Of a stretch of DNA of 64,000 nt, positions 45,128 through 53,252 are shown one piece after another. A program made the position numbers and the translations under genes. Under the pieces are notes generated by a model. That model worked only from the letters and a program-made list of their open reading frames with translations. It was not told the DNA's origin and searched no databases. The DNA comes from JAJDTR01 sp965220415 (GTDB taxonomy: Bacteria > Poribacteria > WGA-4E > JAJDTR01): NCBI GenBank assembly GCA_965220415.1, contig OZ244829.1:1116001-1180000 (forward strand). The letters are read 5' to 3'. Positions within the stretch are counted from its first letter, which is position 1; each line of letters starts with the position of its first letter.

Positions 45128-45496
45128 TCAGTTGCCAGCGCGAACATACTCGGTGCTGGTATCAGACTTACTTTCACTTTCCTGATTAGACTTCAGTTCA
45201 GCGAAAGTGTCTGAGTGCATTTCAAAGAGTTCCCCGATCTCTTCCTCGGGGCAGCATACCTCCTCACTAAGAGTTTCATCATCAAAGTTTAGAGGAGCCT
45301 CCTCTGTAATTTCATGGGGAGCATAAACCTCAGTAACCTGTGAATGTATGGCTACCGTAGGTTTATCTTGTGGCGCTCTTATCTGAGTTGCATCTTCCTT
45401 GAATACTTTCAATTGCTTTTGATTCTGATAGCTGGAATACAAAGAAGCGCCCACAATGACCACAGCTATAATCGTTGAAACCCAAACTTTTTTCAT
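45128..45496 (-). CDS. Small membrane-anchored acidic protein with EECCPE-like motif
   Basis: 122 residues from the ATG at 45496 (ggggg site 4-5 bases upstream; the frame is open to 45529 but upstream codons overlap the previous gene). Transmembrane helix at 2-22 (KKVWVSTIIAVVIVGASLY), then an acidic, probably unstructured periplasmic tail. 'SEEVCCPEEEIGELF' near 82-96 resembles SEEECCPEVELAER in the truncated neighbour at 46148-46387. The adjacent CC pair is unusual in an exported tail. No known family. It follows the 45505-45795 gene by 8 bp. Confidence 0.7.
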   Translation of the reverse strand: MKKVWVSTIIAVVIVGASLYSSYQNQKQLKVFKEDATQIRAPQDKPTVAIHSQVTEVYAPHEITEEAPLNFDDETLSEEVCCPEEEIGELFEMHSDTFAELKSNQESESKSDTSTEYVRAGN

Positions 45497-45504
45497 GATG
45501 CCCC

Positions 45505-45795
45505 CTAACTTGAACCGGAGCCCGCGCATTTAGTACCATCACACTTGAACTTAGCACTTCGTATGGTCTTGCTGGTGACTATAATGTTCCTCAATGAACT
45601 TCCATGTGATTTATGATCAAAAATATTTTTCCTTGGCGGAGTAGCATGGAAATCTTTCCAATGTGAGTTTTGCACAGTTACCCTCGTAGTGCCAGTAAAT
45701 TTGGCACATTCTTCTCCATCACAACCTTCATGTGTAAGTGTCCAACGCTTAGAATCGTATTCGGTTCGACCTGCTTCAGCTAATTTCGTAAACAT
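45505..45795 (-). CDS. Small protein with two CDGxxCA motifs
   Basis: 96 residues, ATG at 45795 with aaaggag upstream. No signal peptide or membrane helix. Two similar cysteine motifs occur: CDGEECAKFTG near 25-35 and KCDGTKCAGSG at the C-terminus. The middle is basic and polar. The short repeated Cys motif could bind a metal or form disulfides if exported by a neighbour. No family recognised. It directly precedes the membrane-anchored CC-motif gene and is likely co-transcribed with it. Confidence 0.6.
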   Translation of the reverse strand: MFTKLAEAGRTEYDSKRWTLTHEGCDGEECAKFTGTTRVTVQNSHWKDFHATPPRKNIFDHKSHGSSLRNIIVTSKTIRSAKFKCDGTKCAGSGSS

Positions 45796-45901
45796 GATAA
45801 TTCTCCTTTCACACTTTGTCCTACTCGAAGTGGCACTTCAAGGGGCGGTTTGGCTGGCAAAGCGGAGGCGTCAACACCCTCTCCGCAGAGATAAAGTATT
45901 G

Positions 45902-45937
45902 AAAAGTGACCAACGGAATAGTCCACTGGTCACCTTT
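45902..45937 (-). terminator. Intrinsic terminator after the 45948-46151 gene
   Basis: A 9-bp stem (aaggtgacca / tggtcactt region) with a 15-base loop, followed on the minus strand by TTTTC. It starts 11 bp after the gene's stop. Confidence 0.7.
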
Positions 45938-45947
45938 CGCACATCTT

Positions 45948-46151
45948 TTAGTGGTCGTGAACGGTTTCCGTGACAGTCGTGCCTTGCTTAGGTGTGGCGT
46001 CGCCCCCGTAGGTACGACTTACGCTCACTGAAGCGCTGGGGCCATATTGACTAGCCATTTCCCTTGTTTGTGCCAGCCGCCGGTCGTTCGCGGCGGACGG
46101 CTCAAGAAAAGCAGTCAATTCGTCGTGTTCCACGACTTCGGAGACCGTCAT
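45948..46151 (-). CDS. Small protein of unknown function, ATGA-coupled
   Basis: 67 residues from the ATG at 46151, which overlaps the TGA of the upstream truncated frame (ATGA), a hallmark of translational coupling. A longer frame to 46181 is less likely. The product is polar with no membrane helix. 'YGPSASVSVSRTYGGDATPK' resembles 'GAWSVSVSVPGDYDGNAG' in the 48007-48396 product, a possible distant link. No family recognised. Confidence 0.55.
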   Translation of the reverse strand: MTVSEVVEHDELTAFLEPSAANDRRLAQTREMASQYGPSASVSVSRTYGGDATPKQGTTVTETVHDH

Positions 46152-46387
46152 CGTTCCGCTAACTCTACTTCGGGACAACATTCTTCCTCTGATTCAATTT
46201 TATCAAACAATTCCTCTATGTTGTCATTGGATTGTTCCGCAGATTGAATTTCATCAGTTATTCCCAAATCTTCTAAAACTTCATTCTGCTTCTCAAAAGC
46301 AGTTTGGCTTACAGTTTCAGTGTGTACGGGCGGTACCGCGCTTACGGGTAGAGAATGTGTGTCAGTATTTAGAATTGAATCGGGCAT
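46148..46387 (-). pseudogene. Membrane-anchored acidic protein gene beheaded by an IS element
   Basis: 79 codons. The reading frame starts only 16 bp from the left end of the IS at 46404 and lacks a ribosome binding site, signal or membrane helix. Its C-terminus SEEECCPEVELAER matches the anchored paralogue at 45128-45496, so the missing 5' part probably coded the anchor. No matching 5' fragment is found on the other side of the IS. Confidence 0.6.
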
Positions 46388-46518
46388 ACGGTTGAGTTGC
46401 GATTACCCCCAAAAACTAGACAGTGGATTAAGGTGGATTTCGGGCTGGCAAAACGGTCATGTTATGAGTCATAATACGGCTCAGCAATGCCAAGAACTAC
46501 GAAAGGAGTTTGTATAGC

Positions 46519-46857
46519 ATGGCTAGTAGAAAGCAGTATGATAACCGATTCAAAGCGCAAGTGGCGATTGAGGCACTAAAGAATCAACGCACCATGGCTC
46601 AGATTGCCAGTGACTACGAAGTCCACCCGAATCAGGTCAGCCAGTGGAAAAGACAGATTCTGGAGGAATCGCCTCAACTGTTTGCAAACGGACGCACTCA
46701 AGTGACTTCTGACAACGACCAACTCATAGCGGAGCTCTACCGGCAAATCGGTCAATTGAAAGTAGAGCTAGACTGGCTTCAAAAAAAAAACTCAACGGCT
46801 CGGTTGAACAGAAGCGGCAGCTCATCAACCAGGAGAGCGGTTCCCCACCGGTTTTGA
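46519..46857 (+). CDS. IS3-family transposase OrfA
   Basis: 112 residues, ATG at 46519 after aaaggag. N-terminal helix-turn-helix (QYDNRFKAQVAIEALKNQRT, 'MAQIASDYEVHPNQVSQWKR') and a leucine-zipper-like C-terminal part (AELYRQIGQLKVELDWLQKK). It binds the IS ends. A run of ten A at 46781-46790 is a likely -1 slippage site: shifting there joins the frame to OrfB, adding LNGSVEQKRQLINQE before the OrfB start. The product past the A-run in frame 0 is therefore minor. Confidence 0.88.
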   Translation: MASRKQYDNRFKAQVAIEALKNQRTMAQIASDYEVHPNQVSQWKRQILEESPQLFANGRTQVTSDNDQLIAELYRQIGQLKVELDWLQKKNSTARLNRSGSSSTRRAVPHRF

Positions 46858-47630
46858 GACAATGCGAACTGTTAGGGTTGCCCCGCGCTTCGTATTACTA
46901 TCAACCCGCAGTGGAGTCGCCGGAAAACCTGCTTTATATGCGTCTGATTGATGAACAGTACATTGAGACCCCGTTCTACGGTGTACCTCGAATGACAGAC
47001 TGGCTTTGTTCTAAAGGCTACGTCGTCAATCGGAAACGGATTGCTAGGTTGATGCGAAAGATGGACTTAGTTGCCATCTATCCCAAGCCGAAAACCTCTA
47101 AGAACGGTAAACCATCGAAAAAGTATCCTTATTTGCTGAAGGATTCAAGTATCACTAGACCGGACCAAGTATGGGCAGTTGATATCACCTATATCCGTTT
47201 GAACGCCGGCTTTGTCTATCTAGTGGCTATTATGGATTGGTACTCTCGATATGTGTTATCATGGGAACTGTCAAATTCACTGGATGTTTTCTTTTGTCTG
47301 TCGGCTCTGGAACGAGCGTTGAGTTGTTCTACACCCTTGATTTTCAACAGCGATCAGGGTGCCCAATTCACGTCTGATGCCTTTACCACTCGGCTTGAAT
47401 CGGCTAACATTGGCATCAGTTGGGCTGGAGCAGGCAGAGTGTATGACAACATTTTCATTGAACGTCTCTGGTGGACCGTGAAATATGAACATGTCTATCT
47501 TCATTCTTATGACTCTGTTCACACGGCTTGGTGTGGCTTGAACGACTATTTCAAGTTTTATAATGAGGAGCGGCTTCACGGGTCGCTCAATAAAAGGACG
47601 CCTCACGAGGTGTATTTCCAACAACATTAG
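46854..47630 (+). CDS. IS3-family transposase OrfB (DDE domain)
   Basis: 258 residues, best read as the second part of OrfAB. The HTH_21-like start (ESPENLLYMRLIDEQYIETP, 'YGVPRMTDWLCSKGYVVNRK') is followed by the rve integrase core with D in WAVDITYIRL, D in FNSDQGAQF and E in NEERLHGSLN. It catalyses transposition. It seems intact, so the element may be active. Confidence 0.92.
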   Translation: MRQCELLGLPRASYYYQPAVESPENLLYMRLIDEQYIETPFYGVPRMTDWLCSKGYVVNRKRIARLMRKMDLVAIYPKPKTSKNGKPSKKYPYLLKDSSITRPDQVWAVDITYIRLNAGFVYLVAIMDWYSRYVLSWELSNSLDVFFCLSALERALSCSTPLIFNSDQGAQFTSDAFTTRLESANIGISWAGAGRVYDNIFIERLWWTVKYEHVYLHSYDSVHTAWCGLNDYFKFYNEERLHGSLNKRTPHEVYFQQH

Positions 47631-47873
47631 GTGTTGAAACGTAGCCGGATTGGATAGCCTTTACACCTTAATTTACGTTCATAACTGTCTAAACATTGGG
47701 GGTAACTTAACTCTATCGCGTTCCCTATTCGGTCACTTGATCGCACCTACCAACGTGGTAGAACAGTTTCTTGTGACAGTTTCGTAACGCATTAAATACT
47801 TAGCGAATGAACCATTGAGTGACAGTTGTCCCTGATTTACGTGATGGCTTACTGTTGTAATCTCGCCTAACGG

Positions 47874-47930
47874 TTTGGATAGCCTTTACACCTTAATTTC
47901 CGTTCGTAACTGTCTAAACAATGGGGGTAA
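47874..47930 (+). repeat. Solo right end of the IS3-family element
   Basis: 57 bp matching 47649-47705 with about four differences, ending in the same gggggtaa. It is 225 bp beyond the complete element. Probably a relic of an earlier copy or of a deletion between two copies. Confidence 0.8.
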
Positions 47931-47962
47931 GTTAAACCCTTTCAGCTTTTCTCAAAATATAT

Positions 47963-47986
47963 AGGGCAGGTTTTCACTCCTGCCCT
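47963..47986 (-). terminator. Intrinsic terminator after the 48007-48396 gene
   Basis: agggcagg pairs with cctgccct around an 8-base loop. The minus-strand continuation is ATATATTTT. Confidence 0.65.
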
Positions 47987-48006
47987 TCATTGTTTCTACT
48001 CATTGT

Positions 48007-48396
48007 TTATGGCTCTTGTGCATGACAGAAAAAGGCGTCACCATGAGCATTATGCCCTGATATCCACGCCGTTGAGTTGCCGTCATCTTCCTCGCCGACT
48101 CCACGAACCCAAAACACTTGGGTACTTAGGCCTTTAGTGTAGTGCCCCGCATTACCATCATAATCTCCGGGGACACTAACACTCACCGACCACGCACCAT
48201 GTTTAGCTGCCTTTGATGCGTGAACCTTGCCTCTCGAAGTAACTTGATTCCCATTAGCATATACATGAGCAAATGCAGTGCCGGGAGAGCCGTCATCTGT
48301 ATCAGTTGTTCCTTTCTTAGAGGCGTGTACTACCAATGCCATTGAGAATAGAACAACTACCCATATGGTGAGTTTCCTACAAACTTGGATTAACAT
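48007..48396 (-). CDS. Small secreted protein of unknown function
   Basis: 129 residues, ATG at 48396 after taaggagg, the strongest ribosome binding site in the island. Signal peptide: 'MLIQVCRKLTIWVVVLFSMA' then LVVHAS. The mature part is glycine-, serine- and histidine-rich with alternating beta-like segments ('GAWSVSVSVPGDYDGNAG', 'STQVFWVRGVGEEDDGNST') and one cysteine near the end. No family recognised. It is followed by its own terminator and preceded by another membrane-anchored gene. Confidence 0.75.
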   Translation of the reverse strand: MLIQVCRKLTIWVVVLFSMALVVHASKKGTTDTDDGSPGTAFAHVYANGNQVTSRGKVHASKAAKHGAWSVSVSVPGDYDGNAGHYTKGLSTQVFWVRGVGEEDDGNSTAWISGHNAHGDAFFCHAQEP

Positions 48397-48406
48397 GATA
48401 ACCTCC

Positions 48407-49150
48407 TTAGTTCAGGTTGAGAAAACTGTAAGGGTCTATGCCATCATTACTGTAACTCAACACTGTAATTCCCAGAGGAATATTTCCCTCCATTATAGCA
48501 TCAATCTCACTTTCTGTTATCCCATCATAGCCTGATAGTCTCCCGCCTGAAACATATCTATTTCCCTCACTGTCTGTCTTATATTCAAAATCAAGATATA
48601 CAGTATATGGGTAGGAAGGATATATCATTCCATTATCGGCCGTGTGGGCAGAAGTCGCTTGATGTCCCTGTTTCCAGAGCTTTACTAATACTCTATCCAT
48701 TAACTCGACTGCTTTAATTCTCTCACTACCATACTCTTCAATTTCGCTTTGCATATCAGATTGCCATATAACTGATTCAGGGAAATCGGTTGGTACTTCT
48801 GGAAACTCCCCGAACCCAAAAGGTGATACTACCCTTTCAGTTTCTTCATTCTGTTCTACCAGTTCTAGGAATGTTTCTAGTTCTTCATCATCATAAGGTA
48901 GAATTGAATCATCTGTTATTGTTTTCGTTTCTACTTCCTGAGATGTTTTACTGGTTACTTCGGTTGATTCTGTTTTAGGCTGGTATGGTTGCTTAGGCGG
49001 ATTTTCTATCTGCTCTAAAATCTTAACTCTATCAGGATTAGGTTCTGGTAGAACATAAGTCACTTTTGGCGGCTCAGAAGGTCTAGTGATGAAATACACA
49101 CCTAAAGTTAAAACTACAATTCCCAAAAGGCTGATTAGAATACGTATCAT
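48407..49150 (-). CDS. Membrane-anchored protein of unknown function
   Basis: 247 residues. Transmembrane helix at residues 3-21 (RILISLLGIVVLTLGVYFI), then a proline-rich linker with PPKVTYVLPEPNPDRV, closely like the VTYVMPERTGDVRV linker of copy B at 44346. A globular C-terminal part from about 130 contains 'RVLVKLWKQGHQATSAHTAD' and 'YTVYLDFEYKTDSEGNRYVS'. The shared linker suggests a family that swaps C-terminal domains behind one anchor type. The region is AT-richer than the flanking housekeeping genes. 10 bp separate its stop from the 48396 gene start. Confidence 0.72.
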   Translation of the reverse strand: MIRILISLLGIVVLTLGVYFITRPSEPPKVTYVLPEPNPDRVKILEQIENPPKQPYQPKTESTEVTSKTSQEVETKTITDDSILPYDDEELETFLELVEQNEETERVVSPFGFGEFPEVPTDFPESVIWQSDMQSEIEEYGSERIKAVELMDRVLVKLWKQGHQATSAHTADNGMIYPSYPYTVYLDFEYKTDSEGNRYVSGGRLSGYDGITESEIDAIMEGNIPLGITVLSYSNDGIDPYSFLNLN

Positions 49151-49202
49151 AAATCCCTCTTTTATAAGTTAATGGTATAGATTCGTCTTAGCATTTTCCG
49201 GG

Positions 49203-49765
49203 CCATAACCGAAAACAGGCGTCAATGTGGCGTTGGTGAAACCGCTACGTCTAGGCGTGGCGGGGGTTCGGGAGTTTTTGGGTGAAGGAGGCAGCGCCCC
49301 ACAGTAAAATAGAAAGGGATACAATATTTAACCAGTGGTGCTAGTATATGTTGTATTTAAATCATAAATGGCATACTATATGCTGACATGATGATGTGCG
49401 ATTATGCGCGGTTAAAAAGAGTTCCGCCAACCTGACCTGCTAACTGCCTAGATATAGTATGTCATTGAAAATCATACACCAAATAACTAGCACCAAAGGT
49501 TATTTATTGACAGATGACATGTTTCCCTATCGTTTCTTCTCAATGATACTGGTTATAGTCTGAATCGCGGAGGAAACCGTATGCTCCTCTCGCTTGCGAT
49601 AACCGCTCGCTCGTTGTGGAACGGCTATCGATTCACGTTTCGTTGATGTACTAGAGCAAAGCCTATGCCAAATCCGAAAACAGGCATGATTTGGGGATTC
49701 GGTGATGTCGCTGCGCCTAGGCGTGGTGCGGGTTCAGGGACTTTTTGGGCTGGAGAGAAAAAGGA
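49203..49765. repeat. Direct repeat pair
   Basis: 49203-49290 and 49673-49765 are related copies ('ccgaaaacaggc', 'ctaggcgtgg', then gggttc and tttttggg). Between them lies an AT-rich segment. 49500-49530 and 53010-53043 both contain 'tttattgaca' preceded by similar sequence, so this stretch may be another repeat family. No gene in 49151-49660 is supported. Confidence 0.5.
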
Positions 49766-49766
49766 G

Positions 49767-49994
49767 ATGATCGAAGTACAAAGGCAGTCAACGTTTGTTG
49801 ACGAAATTCGGGAAAACTCGACTCAAGAGGTGTTTAAACCCTTACCGCCTGATGGTTTGGGCAAATGTAAACAAAAGTGGACAAATCCACAAATGTTGAC
49901 CCCTTTTGGGCGCGGTAGTTGCGAGGCAAAGACAGAAGAATACAAAGAGGAAAGAGTGGCTTGGAGAAGCAAACACCGTTTCAGCCTCCGTTAG
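49767..49994 (+). CDS. Possible small ORF, weak
   Basis: 75 codons from an ATG with aaaggag upstream, ending 14 bp into the end of the opposite gene. The product (MIEVQRQSTFVDEIRENSTQ and on) resembles nothing known. Its upstream part is a repeat, so it may be chance. Confidence 0.2.
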   Translation: MIEVQRQSTFVDEIRENSTQEVFKPLPPDGLGKCKQKWTNPQMLTPFGRGSCEAKTEEYKEERVAWRSKHRFSLR

Positions 49995-51528
49995 CTGAAT
50001 TTCGTGCACGGCTTAAACGATTGTTCAACGCCTGTTTCGACATGCGCAAGAGTCGAGCCGCAATCGTCTGGTTGCCATCGGCGCGCTGGAGGGCTTCGGC
50101 AATCACGAGGTCTTGGATTTCTTTCAGCGCCGGGAGCTCCTGCAGCAAAGACAAGGTATCCGAGAATGTAACCGCGCCAACTTTCAGCACCCCGTCTCTG
50201 GCGAAAACTGAAGTGTGTTCATCAATTTTCCGGCGGAAGGGGCCAGTGGAGAGTATGCCGCCTTCGTGCCCGCTAACGGCATCATTCACCATCCCCTCAA
50301 GCTCCCTGACGTTTCCGGGGAAGTGGTAGGTCGAAAGCAGCGTAAAGAGTTCCGGTGGCGGGACGGGTATTTTCTTTCCCAGCGCCTCAGCGGCTCGTTT
50401 GAGGAAATGGGATACGAGCGAAGGAATGTCCCCCTTGCGCTCACGCAGCGGAGGCAGATGGATATGATGGGTTTCGAGGCGATAGTAGAGGTCGCTGCGA
50501 AAGTTCCCGCTCCCGGTGAGCGATTCAATTGTTTGATTGGTTGCCGCAATAATCCTAACGTCGCTTCCAATTGGGGCGTCTTCACCCAGATGACGGTATT
50601 CTCCATCCTGTAAAAAACGCAGGAGTTTCGTTTGTGATTCCATACCGAGGTCACCAATCTCATCAAGGAATAGCGTGCCCCCTGACGCCTGTTCAATCAA
50701 GCCGTGGCGCGCTGAATCGGCGCCGGTGAACGCCCCCTTTCCGTGACCAAAAAAGGTGTCCGAAAACAGCAGGTCATCAAGTCCAGCCATATTGACCGGG
50801 ACAAATTGCCCCAATTTCCTGCTCAGTTGGTGGACGATCGCTGCAATCTTCTCCTTGCCGACCCCCGTCTCCCCGGTAATCAACACAGGATTCCCGCTCC
50901 CCGCGATGGACTCAACTTGACGAAAAATCGAGTGCATCGCCGAGTCTTGGGTGACAATATCGGAAAACACTTCCGGGTTTTCGGGTCTGTCGGAACTCAG
51001 ACGCGCCTTCAGTTGGCGGTTTTCGTAGCGCAAGTCGCCGATTTCCGCCGCACGCCGGGTGATGTCGCGCCAATCAAATCGCGCCAAAGTCCGGTTCCTA
51101 TCTTCATCGCGGACGGTTGCGGCATTCAAACTCACACTAATTTTGCCGCCATCCGTTTTCCGCAGCACCTGTTCGGTGTCGTGTATCTCGCCGGTCTCTG
51201 CAATAACTCGAAACGATTTCTTCGCATCTTCGAGACCATCTTGGTGATACAACTCAAAGATGGGCTGTCCGATAATGCCCGCGTTGCTGTAGCCCAATGT
51301 ATCAGTCACAGCCTTATTGCACTGTAGGACATTTTCCGTCTCCATATCGACAGAAACAACCATATCATGGGTGCTGTAGTAGATGTCGAAATACCCGGTT
51401 ATCGATTCCTCATATTCGCCCAAGAACTGTATGTACCGGGCTTCGTCGTTCTCAAATTTCTCCACACGCTCGCGGAGGCGCCGCAATTCACCGATGAGTT
51501 GTGCTTGGGATTTATTTTCGTCTTTCAT
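49981..51528 (-). CDS. PAS-domain sigma-54-dependent activator
   Basis: 515 residues. An N-terminal coiled coil (8-40), a PAS domain (about 45-165; 'YSTHDMVVSVDMETENVLQC', RTLARFDWRDITRR), an AAA+ domain (about 190-420; Walker A GETGVGKE, loop GKGAFTGAD, Walker B GGTLFLDEIGDL) and a C-terminal Fis-type HTH (GNQTIAARLLRMSKQALNNR). There is no REC domain, so the signal is probably sensed by PAS in the cytoplasm. 358 bp upstream lies a minus-strand sigma-54 promoter with three palindromic sites, consistent with self-activation. ATG at 51528 with aagg upstream. Confidence 0.92.
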   Translation of the reverse strand: MKDENKSQAQLIGELRRLRERVEKFENDEARYIQFLGEYEESITGYFDIYYSTHDMVVSVDMETENVLQCNKAVTDTLGYSNAGIIGQPIFELYHQDGLEDAKKSFRVIAETGEIHDTEQVLRKTDGGKISVSLNAATVRDEDRNRTLARFDWRDITRRAAEIGDLRYENRQLKARLSSDRPENPEVFSDIVTQDSAMHSIFRQVESIAGSGNPVLITGETGVGKEKIAAIVHQLSRKLGQFVPVNMAGLDDLLFSDTFFGHGKGAFTGADSARHGLIEQASGGTLFLDEIGDLGMESQTKLLRFLQDGEYRHLGEDAPIGSDVRIIAATNQTIESLTGSGNFRSDLYYRLETHHIHLPPLRERKGDIPSLVSHFLKRAAEALGKKIPVPPPELFTLLSTYHFPGNVRELEGMVNDAVSGHEGGILSTGPFRRKIDEHTSVFARDGVLKVGAVTFSDTLSLLQELPALKEIQDLVIAEALQRADGNQTIAARLLRMSKQALNNRLSRARNSANGG

Positions 51529-51706
51529 TTTGCCTTGATTTCGAGATTATCGTCATGTATGGACGCGGCTGTCTATGACTCGGATTGCTTGCGAACCACG
51601 TTTCCTAAAATAACCTAAGTTGCCACCTATGATTGAATTGAAAAACCGAGGGTTTTCGTTAGAGTTGAGGAGTTCACTGTTCCCTCAACACCCTAAAGGA
51701 GAACCC

Positions 51707-51892
51707 ATGGATATGCAAAAGGTCTATTGTAATACGTATCGGGATGTTCCTTGCCTCCTTCCATGCCCCGGCAAGGGGGAGCGGCAGGCATCACTGAGCA
51801 GTGATGCCGCCTCGTGCCGCGGGAAGGATTATTGGAAGCGTCAATCTCTCGGTGCAGCGGAAACGAAAGACGACACTCCTAATAAAGCATAA
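51707..51892 (+). CDS. Possible small Cys-containing protein opposite the regulator's leader
   Basis: 61 codons, ATG at 51707 with taaaggag 5 bases upstream, a very good site. The product MDMQKVYCNTYRDVPCLLPC (continuing PGKGERQASL) has four cysteines: three in its first 20 residues and one near residue 42. The stop overlaps the -12 region of the minus-strand sigma-54 promoter. A plus-strand promoter was not found. It may be a real small gene, or the segment may only matter as the structured leader of the opposite transcript. Confidence 0.35.
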   Translation: MDMQKVYCNTYRDVPCLLPCPGKGERQASLSSDAASCRGKDYWKRQSLGAAETKDDTPNKA

Positions 51893-51903
51893 ATTGTGCC
51901 AAC
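51886..51903 (-). promoter_or_regulatory. Sigma-54 (-24/-12) promoter
   Basis: Minus strand: TTGGCACAATTTATGCTT. The invariant GG (51899-51900) and GC (51887-51888) are exactly 10 bases apart. It points to the regulator gene at 51528. The leader between holds a perfect 10-bp hairpin at 51787-51808 (half-site ggcatcactg). Confidence 0.8.
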
Positions 51904-51991
51904 TCTTGATTGAACGAGGACGAGACGGGGAGATCCCTTGCCAGGCTTGACTTTGAAGGATATGGACGGGCAGAAGTGGATGAGGTGGTAG

Positions 51992-52110
51992 TGTCCCAAA
52001 ATGGGACAGTTAAAGTGAATTATAGGGGCAGGATACTGGCAGAAAGCCTGTAATGGCGTGGCTTCGAGCGGGTTTGTCCCAAAATGGGACTGGTGTCCCA
52101 TTTTGGGACA
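51992..52110. promoter_or_regulatory. Three palindromic activator-type sites
   Basis: TGTCCCAAAATGGGACA at 51992-52008, TGTCCCAAAATGGGACT at 52075-52091, and TGTCCCATTTTGGGACA at 52094-52110. The dyad symmetry and 17-base length fit Fis-type HTH dimers. They lie about 90-210 bp upstream of the sigma-54 promoter, the usual enhancer distance. Confidence 0.8.
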
Positions 52111-52321
52111 GTTTGAGAAGAGTTCACTGGCACATTACGCCGTGATAAGAGAACGAGATGGGGTCACTCTCCGTTCTTTATGTTTCACCACATGAAAAAT
52201 TGATGTCATGCAAGACTTTCGGGAGCTTAATCCGATGCAATGAGTTGATACAACTTCAATTTCCGGTACAGGATCGATACCAATTAATTTGGCTTATTCA
52301 AGTGGGATTTAGAAATAAAGA

Positions 52322-52350
52322 AGGGCGGAGCAAATACCTAACTCCGCCCT
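52322..52350 (-). terminator. Intrinsic-terminator-like hairpin without a gene
   Basis: agggcggag pairs with ctccgccct around an 11-base loop. The minus-strand continuation is TCTTTATTTC. No gene ends just before it, so it may be a relic of a lost gene or the end of a small RNA. Confidence 0.5.
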
Positions 52351-52628
52351 CGTTGATTGCCCGCCAGAAATCACGGTGACACATACTCAATGCTGGAACT
52401 AACAACCTTTTTTCAGGGTGGTTTGCAATATAGCTAATACGATTTCTCTACATTCACAGTGCATTAATAGCGTCAACCAAGTCTTTCGCATGCGGCGCAA
52501 GGGGATCCCTATCGCACTCGTTATCCACTCGTTTGATCCTATTCGGTCGCTTGATTCCCGCCTACGTAGAACGTGAACGGTATATTTCAGACATCATTTG
52601 CACTGTTATTCAAGAAAAATGGTATAAG

Positions 52629-52800
52629 GTAATTGACTAGTCCATCGGTCTGGATTTGCCAATCCAGACCGAGCGGGCCAGGGAACACGCCGAATAGGGA
52701 AGTACGATACCTAATTCCGGCTAATCGGAGGCTTACATGCCCAGACCGGTCGTGCGACGAACTGTAATACTACGAACCAAACGATGCACTAAACAGTTAC
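52629..52800. repeat. MITE-3 copy 2
   Basis: 172 bp nearly identical to 6182-6352, with ends gtaattgactagtccatcg and cgatgcactaaacagttac. Inner hairpin ggtctggatttgccaatcc (then agacc). Confidence 0.85.
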
Positions 52801-53252
52801 CAGCTAAGCATTCCCTCATACACTCCGCATCTTATAAGTGCTAATTTGGGTATTTTTTAGTATCGTTCCAGCGATTAATGCTGATAGCATATACTGCATT
52901 CTAATTAAATATAACGTACTATATATTGAAATTATAAGGCAAGGCTGATACGAACATCACCCATCAAATAACACTCGCCCAAAAGCTGGTTATAGGGCAA
53001 AAACGAGGGTTTATTGACAAGAGAATTGTACCGCCAATAATGGTGTAATATCCACATTGAGAATCTCTATCAGGATTTTCTATGGGACTTCTATCGCGCT
53101 CCTTATTCGGTCGCTTGATCTATCCGTTTAGTTGATAGAGATTTCCTCCCTGCCCAATGGAGACTAAGTTAAGGGTTTTGCGACGGAAAATCCACCAGTA
53201 TAAAAAGAACTCCCTTATGTTGGTCCGTATGTCCACGTAGAGAGTTTTCCCT

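Larger units (their letters stand above)
46404..47705 (+). mobile_element. IS3-family insertion sequence
   Basis: About 1302 bp with inverted ends ttacccccaa (left) and ttgggggtaa (right), followed by matching 'tagacagt' and 'taaggtg' segments inside. It holds orfA and orfB with a probable -1 frameshift. No clear target-site duplication was seen. The right 55 bp is present a second time at 47874-47930. Confidence 0.88.
47708..48006. other. Spacer right of the IS, with a core unit and a solo IS end
   Basis: 47709-47750 holds a core unit (ctctatcgcgttccctattc). A solo IS end and a terminator are listed separately. No gene supported. Confidence 0.5.
52111..53252. other. 1.1-kb non-coding stretch
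   Basis: No convincing gene. It holds a hairpin (52322-52350), core units at 52500-52560 and 53065-53130, and MITE-3 copy 2. An in-frame plus-strand ORF at 52158 lacks support. Confidence 0.5.

Noticed and set aside
43254..49150. Integron cassette array
   Set aside because: Genes have separate terminators and one orientation, but no regular attC-like GTTRRRY/RYYYAAC pairs or integrase were found.
49665..49766. N-terminal part of a longer plus-strand frame (49665-49994)
   Set aside because: This part is a direct repeat of 49203-49290 and has no ribosome binding site; only the later ATG at 49767 is kept, at low confidence.
52158..52379. Plus-strand 73-codon frame
   Set aside because: No ribosome binding site, and it runs through a terminator-like hairpin.
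52376..52415. Remnant of a paralogue of the 45128-45496 tail (IEYVSP versus TEYVRAGN)
   Set aside because: Only a few residues match, and the frame is closed 13 codons upstream; too short to claim.
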